Source: Agapetus fuscipes (lineage: Eukaryota > Arthropoda > Insecta > Trichoptera > Glossosomatidae). Taken from it: a DNA stretch of 64,000 nt. The translations under genes and the position numbers were made by a program. The first letter of the stretch is position 1; each line of letters opens with the position of its first letter. The stretch lies in contig OX637344.1 of the NCBI GenBank assembly GCA_951799405.1, positions 13,330,001 through 13,394,000 of the forward strand. The letters run 5' to 3'. Below are positions 52,370-63,861 of this stretch, in pieces. The notes below the pieces were generated by a model. That model saw only the letters and a program-made list of their open reading frames with translations, did no database searches and had not been told where the DNA came from.

Positions 52370-52850
52370 CTATAATCAAAGATATATATCAACATTTAAG
52401 ATTAATTTTAAATGCATGCCACAAGCATGCACGTTCATGCTTACACATGCTTCATATATCATAAATACTTAAAAGCGTAAACGCTTAAAAGGTTCATTTT
52501 GCCAATGTCACCCCTGTTTCAGGGAAGGTCGGCAAGAGTTGCAGGGCTTATGTTCATTTAAAAGATTGGGTTTTTTTATATTGTAGGTCCACATGCGGCA
52601 TGTGTGAGCGCGAAATTATGCGTGTCTGCTTGTGGGAATGCATTTAAAATATGAATCTCAAATGATACATATCTTTGCAGCTTAGATTTAGATTTAGATT
52701 TGAGTACAAAATAAAAACCCAAATCTCAAATGAACATAAGCCCTGCGGCTCTTGCCAACTTTTTCTGAAACTGGTTAACACTGGCAAAATTAAACCATTT
52801 TTACAGTTGGAGTGGTTATTCTCATTCAACTTTTAAGTCAACGAAGCTCT
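52370..52850. repeat. Three partial T240 copies in alternating orientation
   Basis: Minus fragment 52370-52485, plus copy 52488-52700, then minus fragment 52701-52850. Confidence 0.72.
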
Positions 52851-52987
52851 TCAGCAAACACGTTTGTTGATGGCTGCGGCTTAGTCGGTCACGCAACTGC
52901 CTCACATTTGTTGTCGGCTAAATATTGATCGAGCTCCCGACTACGCAACGTAGGTAGCCGTTTATTTGTGCCAATTCGTAAGTTCTG

Positions 52988-53226
52988 TACCCCTAGTACG
53001 AGTTGCAAAACTTGAGTAATGTAAGTTTACGGCAATTATTAAAGAGGGATTTCCCCCAAAATCTGCCGTTTTTGTTTGTTTGAACTTGATTTTCTTCATC
53101 ACTGTAACTCGTTTGCTAAGACCATAAAGTGTAAGAAACAAAAACGGCAGATTTTGGAAGAGATCACTCTTTAATATTTTCCGTAAACTTTACTTTTCTC
53201 AAGTTTTGCAACTCGTACTAAGGGTA
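52988..53226. mobile_element. Foldback MITE with ~95-bp arms
   Basis: The left arm TACCCCTAGTACGAGTTGCA and the reversed right arm TACCCTTAGTACGAGTTGCA pair for about 95 bp. TA at each end suggests a TA target. A related short copy is at 44890-44992. Confidence 0.85.
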
Positions 53227-53998
53227 GGGTTGTTTCCTCGAGATGTAATAGAAAGCTTGGACAACAGCGGCATAACAATTCAGATGATTCGAATCATCGA
53301 TGACGCACTTTATTATTTTGAGCGGCTCTACAATACCAATCATTTTAGTCATGAATCGCACATACATACCTACTTCACAGACTATATTCTTTCATTTAAA
53401 ATATTTTTAAAAGAATCAAATTGTTTTCTTGGAAGATAGGTAGGTATATAAGTAATATTGAATTTATGCAATCCGGAAAAACTTTTAATGTAACTAACAT
53501 GCTTACTTACATGATAGATAAAGAATAAAAAAATGATTTTGGAACGAATATATTTTTTTGAATGATCTTTGTTTAAAGAAATGAACAAATTTGATTCTTC
53601 TGGGTGAGAAAATGTCCCACGTCTGTCTAATTAGGATCCTTAGCAACCAAAAACTAAATATTGTTAGCTCTCGCCTTCGGCCGTGGATTGTTTTATGTAT
53701 AGGTACATGCTAAATATGCCGATAGCATTAAAATATGAAATACCTAATGAAGTCCGCACAAATAACATTGACATTGTTATGAGCTGTGTCACAGCTCCCC
53801 ACATAATATGTATTTCTACTTGCTACGTATATTTTGTTTAACTGTATTTTTAGTATCTTGAATATGAGATTTTTCTCTGAACACAGAACATGTTATGTGA
53901 CCGACTAACGTCATATGGTTTTTTGTTGTCAGAACTAAAGTCCACTTCCTCTGGCAAATCTGCCTTGTCGGCACCTTTTAGTTTATATCAACTTCTTA

Positions 53999-54232
53999 GG
54001 GTCTGTTGCACCAACCTCCAATCAACACTTGATTGACAAATCTAAATTGATTGCTTAATTCTGCTAAAGACCTCGGTTAAATATTTCTTGAAAGTGGGTA
54101 ACAATATGATGGAATATGAACAGGGAAAATGATGTACACCAGCTGATTTACGTATATGCACACAAATTTTTGATTTGATGGGAGAAATCACACTTAATTT
54201 TTGTCTGATTTGAGTTTGGTGCAACAGTTCCC
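53999..54232. mobile_element. Foldback MITE (CTGTTGCACCAA family), copy 2
   Basis: The ends are GGGTCTGTTGCACCAACCTC and, reversed, GGGAACTGTTGCACCAAACT. The interior shares CGGTTAAATATTTCTTG-type sequence with the 35745 copy. Confidence 0.8.
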
Positions 54233-54397
54233 GGCGTGTGTCACAAGCGATTAGGCCACGAGGGGCCTTTTGGAGTTTGGAGAGGACATTTGGAGTTCTC
54301 TAAGTATAAAATACAGAAATTGATAAATAAATAATTTGATCGAAATGACTTCACGCGATCCATCTCAAGGGTAATCTACAATAATCACAACAACAAT

Positions 54398-54602
54398 CTA
54401 TAATCTAAGTCGCAAAGATATATTGACATTTAATGCACGCAAACAAGCAGACACGTGCTAATTCGTGCTCACACATGCTGCATGTGTGCTTACCAAATTA
54501 ACCAAACCTCACATAAGCCTTTCAGCTCCAGCCGTAGGAAATGAACTGAGTTTTTACAGCATGAAGGGTCAGCCTCATACCAACCTATCTGTCAAAGAAC
54601 AC
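54398..54602 (-). repeat. T240, diverged and partly deleted
   Basis: AATCTAAGTCGCAAAGATAT to CAGCCTCATACCAACC. Confidence 0.75.
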
Positions 54603-54637
54603 GTATCTGAAAATTATATGAAAATCTGAAAAAGCCT

Positions 54638-54899
54638 GTTAAGAGGTGTTATGGCCGAGGGGTTCAAGTGGCTGATCTTTCCAGCACATTTTGAATAAAA
54701 TAACGCAGGTTCGATCCTCGCCTAGGTCCATTGACCATAACTTTGACTCTGGTTCAAAATATGTCTTTGGGTAATTATTAATTAATAATTCATAAAATAA
54801 ACAATAATAAATATTAAATTCATGATATTAGTACATGTTTCTGGCCAGACAGAATAGGTTGGTGATTTGCATTCCTCATCACAAATCTATTTAAAAAAA
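54638..54899 (+). mobile_element. SINE-C
   Basis: Head GTTATGGCCGAGGGGTTCAA, GGTTCGATCCTCG, body TTGGGTAATTATTAATTAAT and TTTCTGGCCAGACAGAATAG, A-rich end. Confidence 0.78.
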
Positions 54900-54924
54900 G
54901 TTATTATTCGTCGAGTCAGACTCT

Positions 54925-55110
54925 ACACTACTCTTGCTAATTAGTGTCGGGCAACATCCACTGCTCCATCATTAGGTACTCTCCATTAGATCGGCCAGTG
55001 TGCAGCTTGTTGGGCAGGCCGGGCAGATCCCAAGATGATCCATGGACTGTTGGGCTCCGCATTCGCAGAGCGTGGTGTCATCCTGATGCAAGAAAGATCA
55101 AAACAGTTAT
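54925..55110 (-). pseudogene. LINE C-terminal zinc-knuckle fragment
   Basis: The minus strand encodes TTLCECGAQQSMDHLGICP, then CPTSCTLADLMEST and VDVARH, the CCHC-like end common to jockey/RTE ORFs. Confidence 0.65.
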
Positions 55111-55269
55111 GACGACAGAATTATTCGGCCATAAGGGCAATTGCACAATGCAAGCCCAAGCTTACGACATAATATAATAGTCGGTAGTAACAGTTACAAC
55201 TTGCGTAGTTCACTTTCCAATGCCCATTTATATTTCCTACTCATCACGCTTACCTAATGTGAGCATCAC

Positions 55270-55382
55270 TTAGGCGCCGACCAAGCTCGTACACCTCTGT
55301 GGCACTACAAAAAGTGTCATATACCTCTAGATTCTCTAGAATCTAGGGAGTCTCCCGCTGATGATTTCTTAAAAAAAAAAGG
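55270..55382 (+). mobile_element. SINE-B 3' end with poly-A
   Basis: GGCGCCGACCAAGCTCGTAC, ACCTCTGTGGCACTACAAAA, ATCTAGGGAGTCTCCCGCT, then A10; 5'-truncated. Confidence 0.78.
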
Positions 55383-56204
55383 TCCTACGAGTACAACATC
55401 AGCTGCAAACTAAGCAATGAGATAACCCACATGATGTCAAAATGATACGAGGTACATATTCTTACTCCCTTGTGACAAAAAACATTTAAAATCTTCAGTC
55501 ATCCTTGGCTGTAGTGTGTATTTCAGTGATTACTTGCCTCGTAAAAATAAAATTTTTGACCACTTTAAAAACATTGTATCTTCCATACCACTTCGTAATA
55601 CATAAATTAATTTTCAGAAATTGAACTAGGTCTTAAGGAGCTTCTATTTCAAAACCATTTTTTTTTACCTCTCCCCCCTTTTGAGGAAAATGAGGGAGGA
55701 CAAGGTCATTTCAGTGTTTTTGTGTGACTTCATGATTTTTTTTATGGTATGGTAAAGAAACGTAAAAATACTTAAATTGTAGATTGAATTTAAATGTCAT
55801 AAAATACACACAAAAAATTCAAAATGTAGTTCTTTACCCTTCTTGGGAAATTTGGATGCTAAAGTTGTAGAAAAAAACAAAAAAATACCTAACATTAGGC
55901 AAGCTATAAGTTATAACCTAACAATATTTCACATGTAGCTATTTATAACATGACTTATAGTAAAGAACATTTAATTGTGAACAACTTGTTTCTTCAATTT
56001 TTTAATGTATCTCAAACGGTTTAGATGTTGTAGTAGATTTACTGCCTACTTGGATGACAGGGGCGTGCATCCCATACAGGAACATGCGCCTAATAGGTAG
56101 GCAATATATGGTAAAAAAACTAAATGAAATGAGAAATATAAAAAACTACATAAATGCATTATGCAGCTTTCGTTACACAAGTGATTATTTTTTTATTGTC
56201 TTTC
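55383..56204. other. Intergenic, no feature seen
   Basis: AT-rich with homopolymer runs; no family recognised. Confidence 0.5.
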
Positions 56205-56555
56205 TAATCTAAGTTGCAAAGATATGTAACATTAAGGATTCACATTATATGCTTTTTCACAAGCCGACACAGTATGCTCAAACCCTCCTCGTACCCGTCC
56301 TGTATGTATGTGCCAGAAGGACCCACAGCACATGGACGCTCATACAAAGCTATATATTTTCTCAAGTGGCGGAAGGCCTTCCCGTGAAGTAAAAGCAACG
56401 GCACAACAAAAATAAGAACCTCTAGGTCAGAGGCGTGTCCATGACTAGTTCGCGTTTAAACATGCCGCATGTGGACTTACAATATAAAAACCCAAATCTC
56501 AAATGAACAAACACCCTGCAACTCTTGCCGACCTTCCGTGAAACAGGGGTGACAT
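56205..56555 (-). repeat. T240 with the internal insert
   Basis: It carries the CTCAAACCCTCCTCGTACCC segment with an extra TAAGAACCTCTAGGTCAGAG; it is cut by SINE-A at 56556. Confidence 0.82.
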
Positions 56556-56857
56556 GCTACACATAAAGTGTAACTTCTCGCTGCGTTATCCCCGAAGGGG
56601 TCGCATGTGGCGAGTTGAACCTATTTATTTTTTCAGGTAAGGGGGCCGGCCTTACACCAACCACTTCAGTTGAAGTGGGGGTTTCCCAGCTTCCGAGTGG
56701 GCTGGTACTCATTTCTTGTGAAGGCTGAGTAAACCCTGCCGGTATAACCGGTAAACACCGAAACGGGAAATCATTTCTGACACCCTCGATGGGATTCGAA
56801 CCCGAGCTCGCACGGCATGGAATGCAAGCACTCTACCAACTGAGCTATCGACCGGAC
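56556..56857 (-). mobile_element. SINE-A inserted in a T240 copy
   Basis: From GCTACACATAAAGTGTAACT to GAGCTATCGACCGGACT. On its left a T240 copy breaks off at GGGGTGACAT. Confidence 0.88.
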
Positions 56858-57285
56858 TTTGTACAATATAAATAGTGATAAATATATTATCCGCGCCCGA
56901 GTCTGGTGAAATGGACTTAAAACTGGTTTAAAATTACAACCTTTTATATGAAAAAAGGGGATATGCGAGGTTAACCTGTAGAACATTGAGTTAATACTCA
57001 ATGTTTGCGTAAACCGAAAATATGCATTAAAACTAAAACACTCTCTAGATGCGCTGTTGTTTTTCTTCAAAAGTTCGTTACTTCCGTGGTGGTTGAGATT
57101 GTAAGCAATGTTGTATACCTACTCGAACTACCGGTACAGAATCTACAATATAAATGATAAAGTCTTTAAATACGAAGGATCATGACTTTCCGCCGAGCGG
57201 GATGTAGTGGTGAATGCTACAAACTTGTAGTTGAAAGGCAGTGGATTCAATTGCCAGCGGAAAATATTGCTCCGTGCTCCAAAAA

Positions 57286-57368
57286 TAAGCTCCGCCGGGA
57301 ATCGAACCAACAACCTTCCCATTCCGAGTCCGAAGTGTTACCACTGAACTACGCTACGGACCGGTCTG
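57286..57368 (-). mobile_element. SINE-B head fragment
   Basis: Reversed: CGGTCCGTAGCGTAGTTCAG, GGTTGTTGGTTCGATTCCC. Confidence 0.65.
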
Positions 57369-57409
57369 TCTATAATTTCTGTATTCTATGCTGCTGAGGT
57401 TAAAACTTA

Positions 57410-57638
57410 TCTATTGACATTTATAATTCATGGCAAATGCACGTCCACAAGCAGACACTTGTAAGTTCACGTTTGCACATGCAGCATTTGTACTTAAAAA
57501 ATAAAAACCTGGATTTCAAATTAATATAAACATTGCAACTTTTGCTTGTTTGTAACATAGATGCCACTGAGCAACCATGAACATTTTTTTGCAAGATGGG
57601 AGGTTAGCCTCATGCCAACCTAAAATTCAAAGAAAATA
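57410..57638 (-). repeat. T240, diverged
   Basis: TGACATTTATAATTCATGGC to TTAGCCTCATGCCAACCTAA. Confidence 0.72.
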
Positions 57639-58261
57639 ATCCATTCTTCCCTGTACGATTGAATGTAGGAAGCAATGCTTGTTATTTTTAATATGTGCCA
57701 GAAATTTGCCATATTTTTTACTTTTGTTGGACGCAGGAGTTTAGCTCTGGTATTCATACAGGAGTGACCTCGGCATCTGTACTGATGAAACCAAGGCCTT
57801 AGAGAGCCGTCTTACAAGTGCTCACTATCACAGAATGCTCGTATAGATGCACACAGCATATAATGAACGCGGGGGAAATCAAAACTACTACTCCATTTTG
57901 TACAACATTACTTTTTATAGTTTAACATAAAGTTAGCTTTTTTTTAAATAATAAAATGATTGATTCAGTTTGTAGGCACTAACATCACAATAGCGCTTCC
58001 CGTAGCTGTTATCTAATACTACTAAGCTACACATACAGTGTAACTTCAAAGTATTATCACGCATATCTGTGCTGTGGTGACGTTTTCTTGAGCATACTCG
58101 ATCATAATAATTTAGGATTGTAGTGTGAACGCCTTGAGTGGGCAGTCTGTATGTAGGTATACCTAGACCATCATCCATGCGTGTCATGTTTGCGTGTGGC
58201 CATGCCGGCCGTGTGTCAGAAAAAAAATGTTACGGCCATCTTATCCGCATAACAAAAAATA
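57639..58261. other. Intergenic, no feature seen
   Basis: Only a short SINE-A-like CTACTAAGCTACACATACAG at about 58020. Confidence 0.45.
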
Positions 58262-58575
58262 ATAATATTTGGCCAATTTTTTATATGGCGCCGTTTAGTG
58301 GCACTAGCCACCCCTAGGGCGCTTTAATGTGTTGAAGCTTCTGTTAAACAAATGTGTCTTAAGCAACTTCCTAAAACTGCCAAAACTGGTCTCTGTTATC
58401 AACTCCAGAGGTAAACTGTTCCAGCAGGATGGACCAGCCGAACTAAAAGCCCTGTCTCCGAAACCGGTTCTGTTCCGTCGAAGTGTCAGTTGAAGCCTGT
58501 TTACTGCGTCACTCTGTGCAGAACGAAGAGTGCGTCGTTTTCCACCTATCCTATTATAGTACCTATCCACATATT
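58262..58575 (-). pseudogene. CR1-like LINE fragment
   Basis: The minus strand encodes RTLRSAQSDAVNRLQL, RTGFGDRAFSSAGPSCWNSL, and LITETSFGSFRKLLKTHLFN. It is the same family as 19785-20600, uninterrupted here. Confidence 0.85.
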
Positions 58576-58837
58576 TACCGATAACATAAGGATATAGAAA
58601 GCGTTAAAACATGGCTGTCAAATGTTCTTAATACATATTGTTTGCAAATTGTAGAAGAACATTTGACCGCGAGATCGGCTGTTCATGTTGCCTATGTGAT
58701 CGATAGACATGTCGAGACTTCTCTTCGCCCCAAGGTCTTTGGTTGCAGATAGATACACTTTAAGCCCTGCATGGCCTTCCTATGTCTGCTTTGCATTTGT
58801 ATGGATTCCCCGCTCCTGATTGGTATCTACGAGTATA

Positions 58838-59071
58838 ATCTAATTGCATAGATAAATTGACATTTAAGGTTCATATTTAAATCACGCCCACAAACAGACA
58901 CTTATATATGTTCGCGATTACACGTGTTGCATGTGCACATACTTGCAAAATAAACCAAAAATCACATGAACGTAAACCTTGCAACTCTTCCCCTTGTTTT
59001 GCTGACGTCGAGATGATATTGAATAAAGTGAATAAAGTTTTTACAGGATGAGGGGTCAGCCTCATACATAC
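58838..59071 (-). repeat. T240, cut by the LTR
   Basis: TAATCTAATTGCATAGATAA to GTCAGCCTCATACATAC, where the LTR starts. Confidence 0.75.
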
Positions 59072-60126
59072 TGTTACGATTTTACTGGGGTTCTCTTTTA
59101 ATTAAACTGCAATTATTTATTTTAACAGAATTTATTTTACACGGTTTCGTTCACAATTTACAATAATTGATAATCTCTGCGTGTATAGTATTCACGTCCA
59201 AATGTTGGATGCAACTTACCCACTGATGCCCTTTGTAGTCCTTATATATATGTACAAAAGGGATCATTCTTGCATATTCCAGATCATTCGATCTCTCGCT
59301 CATACCAGACCGCCGCGCCGTTCAATGTACCTTATCATATTAGAGCCAGATTGTTCTACACTCCAGCGTACATGTTCAGGCACGTGTGGGTACTTCATAT
59401 CCTTAGTTCGGAACAATACCTTGTTGTCAAGGAAGTCAAAAATGCCATGCATAGCCAACAGTCCACAGCGGGCATCACGAATCAATATTCATAAACATTG
59501 CCTTCTTCTGTTAGCCAATATGAGGACAATAATCCGGGCGTAGGATTCTACCAGCCCACATGCACCAAGTCAAAAGAAATCGTGCGAGCTGTTGTTCTTA
59601 ATTAGGTTGTATCAGTTGTGCGCCTGCTAGGGAAATGTGTTTTGTAATCGCTTCTTACGCCCGGTATTTTCAAGTATAGTAAAGTTAACTAAAATGCTAT
59701 TTTAGTTAAATTTTCATAATATTGTTATGTAAATATGCAATATAAATATTAAAATAAGTATAGGTATTAGTTATAGCTAATAGGAATTCTTTATTGTATT
59801 GGTGGGTAGAATTGATGATTGTGAGTAAATAGAGAAGTCACTAGATTATGTGCTTCGAGAACAGTCTAGCAAAAATGAGTTCTCGACAGTTCCACCTTCT
59901 TAGTATAAAAAGGGTGCAAATTGCTTGCACTAGGCAGTTGGTCTTCAAGCTCTCACAAAAACAGTCAACAAATTAGATCAGTGAATCAAAACCAGTTAAA
60001 ATAAATCCAAGAGTAATGAAATAAATGAAAGTGTCTTTGTAAAAATAAATATAAACGTGTCAAATAAATAAGTAAAAAGAAGAGTAGAGTTTTATTTGAA
60101 AAGTATCCGAACCAAAAATCGTAACA
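59072..60126 (+). mobile_element. Probable solo LTR (BEL/Pao-like)
   Basis: It begins TGTTACGATTTTACTGGGGT and ends AAAAATCGTAACA, the TG...CA form with short inverted ends. A TATA box (AGTATAAAAAGG near 59901) and AATAAA signals (60020-60070) fit a promoter and polyadenylation region. The flanks ATAC/ATAT are only similar. No gag/pol adjoins. The BEL/Pao assignment rests on the TGTTACG start. Confidence 0.7.
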
Positions 60127-60468
60127 ATATTTAACTCACCGAATTTCGATAGTAAATATTTAGTTAGTTGACTAACGATTTTCAAGATGGCGCCGTTTTC
60201 AGTGACAGCAGCTGTTCTTTTTTTAATGTAAGGGTACATCAAAATTGTTGCAGACTGAACATATTGTTTTGCGTCGTTTTGCACCGTGATAAAGGTTAAG
60301 CATTTGATTTTTATAACCAGTTGTTTGTTTTGAAGCTTTTGAATGGCATTTTAATTATTTCCTAGAATTTGGGCCGGGGCTTGTCACTTCGGTAATTCTC
60401 GGTTTCAGTTAGCTTTGAATATATCCTTGCAACTTTTATGCACCTATATATTTTATAGAGATTATAGA

Positions 60469-61022
60469 TGGATGTCGTGGTAGAGGAAGACCGAGAAAAG
60501 TATGGATGGATCAAATTTCTGAAATAGCGAATGAATGGGATATCCAGAGTCATAATAAAAGGAGGACTTGCATGAAAAATGTTATGACTCTGGATGAAAT
60601 GAAAGAAGTGTGCAAGGACAGGAAGAAGTGGCGGCTAATCTGCAATGGTGATTTCTAATGTTGGTGTATTAATTTGCTACATTTTTTGCATAGGAAATTT
60701 CTGACTTTTTTTGTATAGATTTCTTTGTAAGGTTTTGTTCTTTTATATATTTAAATGTAATTTTTTATTCATATTCCTTGACTTATAGGTTGGTATGAGG
60801 CTGACCACCCATACTGTAAAAAATGGTTCACTTTGCCAATGTTACCCCTGTTTCAGGGAAGGTCGGCAAAAGTTGTGGGGCTTATGTTCATTTGAGGTTT
60901 GGATTTTATTTGTAAGTACACATTCAGCATTTGTAAGCGCGAACTACACTTGTTGGTTTGTGGGCTTACATCTGAGAGCTTTAAATGAATATATCCTTGC
61001 AACTTAGATTATAGATTATAGA
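60469..61022 (+). mobile_element. 553-bp LINE end with T240 tail, copy 2
   Basis: Near-identical to 20628-21180 (a G/T change in the AAAAAGG/AAAAATG region and a T/C change near 60924). It starts at the same base, TGGATGTCGTGG, but has different flanks. A separate T240 tail fragment (60412-60468) precedes it. Confidence 0.88.
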
Positions 61023-61365
61023 TATATAGTAGAGATTACACGGTGTCACGAGTAGGATTTCACAAATATTTTAACTACTGGTGGAGCGCTAAACCCGAAA
61101 CCTGCTCAACCAATGTCGATATCACAATTTCATCGATTGTAGAGGCATTTACTTTGCAATCTCTCATCTTTCAAGATAATATCATGTACCTACTTACTAT
61201 TGTATTTTATTTTACTTATTATACTCAAAAGCAAAAGTGAGTTAAGATACCGCGGGCCGTATGGTCGTAAGTCCTTATCTTAACCACTAGGTTAAGGCCC
61301 ATTTCAGACACAAACCATTCTGCCCAGGTGATTTCGCTCTCCCGCTAGATTGCATTCTACCCGGA

Positions 61366-61625
61366 TTGCCGGGCGATAGCTCAGTTGGTAGAATGCTTGC
61401 ATTCCATGCCGAGAGCAAGGGTTCGATCCCCACAAAGGGTGTCAGAAATGATTTCCCGTTTCGGTGTCTGTTTCATACCCAAAATAAATACCGGCAAGGT
61501 GTATTGAAGTGGTTAGTGTAAGGCCGGCGCCCTTACCCGTTTAAATAAATAGGTCCCGATTCCACATGCGACCCCTTCGGGCATAACGCAGGCAAGAAGT
61601 TAAACTATATGTGTAGCTTAGTTGC
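61366..61625 (+). mobile_element. SINE-A
   Basis: Head GCCGGGCGATAGCTCAGTTG, GCATTCCATGCCGAGAGC, GGGTTCGATCCC, body GTGTCAGAAATGATTTCCCG, end TGTGTAGCTTAGTTGCG. It has no matching acceptor stem, so it is not a tRNA gene. Confidence 0.88.
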
Positions 61626-61969
61626 GTTTCTTTCTCCAGGACAAGCTGATTCTTATTCACAACATGTTTTTGGTAGACTCTCACGAGATTCACGATTTAT
61701 GAAGCAGTGCTGTGTAGACACTCGGCGTTCCCATGTTGCAGATGTTGGTTTCCCATCCACCAGTCTGCAGCGCCTTCCTCTCCCAGGCTCTCTTGCTGCA
61801 TTGTTGTGAGATGCACTCTTGCATTGTCTCTCAGTTATTAACACTTCACTAGTAGGTGTTCATTCACACCCATTAACAAGTAGAAAAACTGCCTTTGAAG
61901 AACAATCTAAGAAACAAGTGTTTTTGAAAAAAAAAGGTTTTTCTCTGTATATACACGTGTTTTCCCGAC

Positions 61970-62270
61970 TCATTCCTTTGCCAAACTGCTTGTTTATTGA
62001 ACGAGTTACCGGTATCTGCGATGCCGCCCTAATTTAATCCTGTCCTATTGAAAACCAATACCAATCGCCACTTCCTTTCATTGTCTCTAAACAAAGGCAA
62101 CACAACACACAACACAAAACTATGCAGCTAACAATCCTGCTACAAAGGATCAGCAAAGCAACCGCCACAATCATCAACACCTCTACGGCACTACAGTGTC
62201 ACAAACCCATAGATTCTCTACAACCTAAGGAGTCGCTCGCATAGGATTCCTTTAAAAAAACATTTCCAAA
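61970..62270 (+). pseudogene. Second copy of the jockey-type LINE 3' end
   Basis: Fragments of the CQTA...PVS region and CCTATTGAAAACCAATACC match 43970-44210, followed by ACACCTCTACGGCACTAC and GGATTCC plus poly-A. The frame is broken. Confidence 0.7.
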
Positions 62271-62537
62271 CCATTTCATTACATTGTGTGCCTACCTTTC
62301 TTTTCACATCATCTTTCAACTATCTCTTCTCTTTTCCCTTTCATTCTTATCCCCATCTCGAGTTTTTTCTCCTCACGTGATTCATTTCCACCGTACATAC
62401 CTCGCTCGCACAAAGATGTGGCAAACGAACCAATCGTCAAAGTGATGTATGTGAGTACATTATTTTTGGGAAGAAAACCTTGTTCTGCATTCATTCACCC
62501 ACTTGTCTTTTAAATCCTTTCGGAGGTTGAACAACAA

Positions 62538-62912
62538 TAGGGTAATTGCAGTGGTGGGGAACACGGTTGAAAATGGTTGTGTAGAGTACATTTCAAGGAT
62601 CACAGCCATATATTGTTTTAATTAATAGCAATAAATATTACATTGATAAAATGCCAAGAATTTTAGTCTTGCTAAAACACTGCGGTCGGCCAGGCTACCT
62701 GGGAACCTCGGTGCATTTCTACGAAATATTTACATACTATCCAAAGATCCAGTGACGTCACATCCGCCTTAGTAAAAAAATCCCTGTTTTACCGGAAATC
62801 GAAAATGCGTGAATTATCAGCTATAATTTAAAAAGTACGCCATGTATTGTTTTTTTAGAATGTAGTCTATCATTTTATGAAAGAAAAAACTTTGAAATTA
62901 CCCTATTATAAA
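62538..62912. mobile_element. Possible MITE with short inverted ends
   Basis: AATAGGGTAATTGCA at the left pairs with TTGAAATTACCCTATT at the right; the interior is unremarkable. Confidence 0.4.
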
Positions 62913-63389
62913 CCCTCGTAAATAGGAGACACATGCCAATGCTACCTCAGCAGAAAGGCGGCAAGAGATGTAGTTGCAGCGAGGTGTGGGAAGGAGCACG
63001 GGCTGACAATGCACTTTGATCTTGAGTCCACAGGACGTCAGCCTTTGTGTGATAATGCAACAAGCCGCAGACCATGTTTATTGCTTGCTACTTCTCAGTC
63101 AGCTTTCACAATGTCACGAAGCGCCTGCACGTCCATTATAATCCATGGGAAACGCGATGTTAACAAGAGAAACATTATTATATGCAAATCATATAAAAAA
63201 TCTCGTTTGTTTGAAGTATTCTCGCGTAGAAAGCCATCGTAAAATTTGATTACAATGTGATTGAGAGATTTTTACTTCATGAGCTGCAACTTACATGGCC
63301 ATCGAGTACTCGATACAAAAAATGGGTAGAAACTTTAACGGCGCTCGTTACAATATTTCTTAGGAAATAATAATAGCAAAGTTTTTGTT
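62913..63389. other. Intergenic, no gene seen
   Basis: It shares the motif ATTATAATCCATGGGAAACG-like with 17690-17730 (AATTATAATTAGAGGAAAGC), otherwise unassigned. Confidence 0.4.
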
Positions 63390-63458
63390 TTTTTAAAGTA
63401 AATTCATGAAGAGATTTGCAGTTTTTCCATCTGTTTCATTCTGGCCATGATAAAGTAA
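63390..63458 (-). mobile_element. SINE-C 3' fragment
   Basis: Reversed: CATGGCCAGAATGAAACAGA to CTTCATGAATTTAC and poly-A. Confidence 0.45.
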
Positions 63459-63514
63459 ATTATAAGCAACAATTTCTTATTTCTTTTAAATCAATTATCA
63501 ACAATAAAAATAAT

Positions 63515-63837
63515 AAGACCGTTCCGTGGTCCAGTGGCAACACTTGGGACTCGTAAATGGAAGATTGTGGATTCGGATCCCAGCGGAGCACAAAAATATA
63601 CCATTTAAGTATATTTCCAAATATGCTCTTCGCTGGGTTGAAAAAATTCACAAAGTCTTTACCAAAGACCGGTCACTGAAAGGTCTATCCAGCCTTTCAG
63701 CAACTGGGTCTTGCTTGAGTATTGGCGCTTTGTAGCGACCACCAAGCTCGTACACCTCTGTGGCACTACAACAAGTGTCATAGACCCCAGGTCTAGGGAG
63801 TCTCCCGCACAGGATTTCTTAAAAAAAAAAAAAAACA
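63515..63837 (+). mobile_element. SINE-B, full length with poly-A
   Basis: Head CGTTCCGTGGTCCAGTGGCA, box B GGATTCGGATCCC, body to GCTCGTACACCTCTGTGGCA, LINE-derived end CTCCCGCACAGGATTTCTT and A14. Confidence 0.9.
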
Positions 63838-63861
63838 ATTATCCCAGAGGTATTCCTAGAC

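Noticed and set aside
61371..61440. tRNA gene
   Set aside because: It has box A and box B but no acceptor-stem complement or clean anticodon arm, and is followed by the SINE-A body. The same applies to all other tRNA-like heads here.
61609..61809. 66-residue ORF
   Set aside because: It starts within a SINE-A end and runs toward LINE remains; no protein signature.
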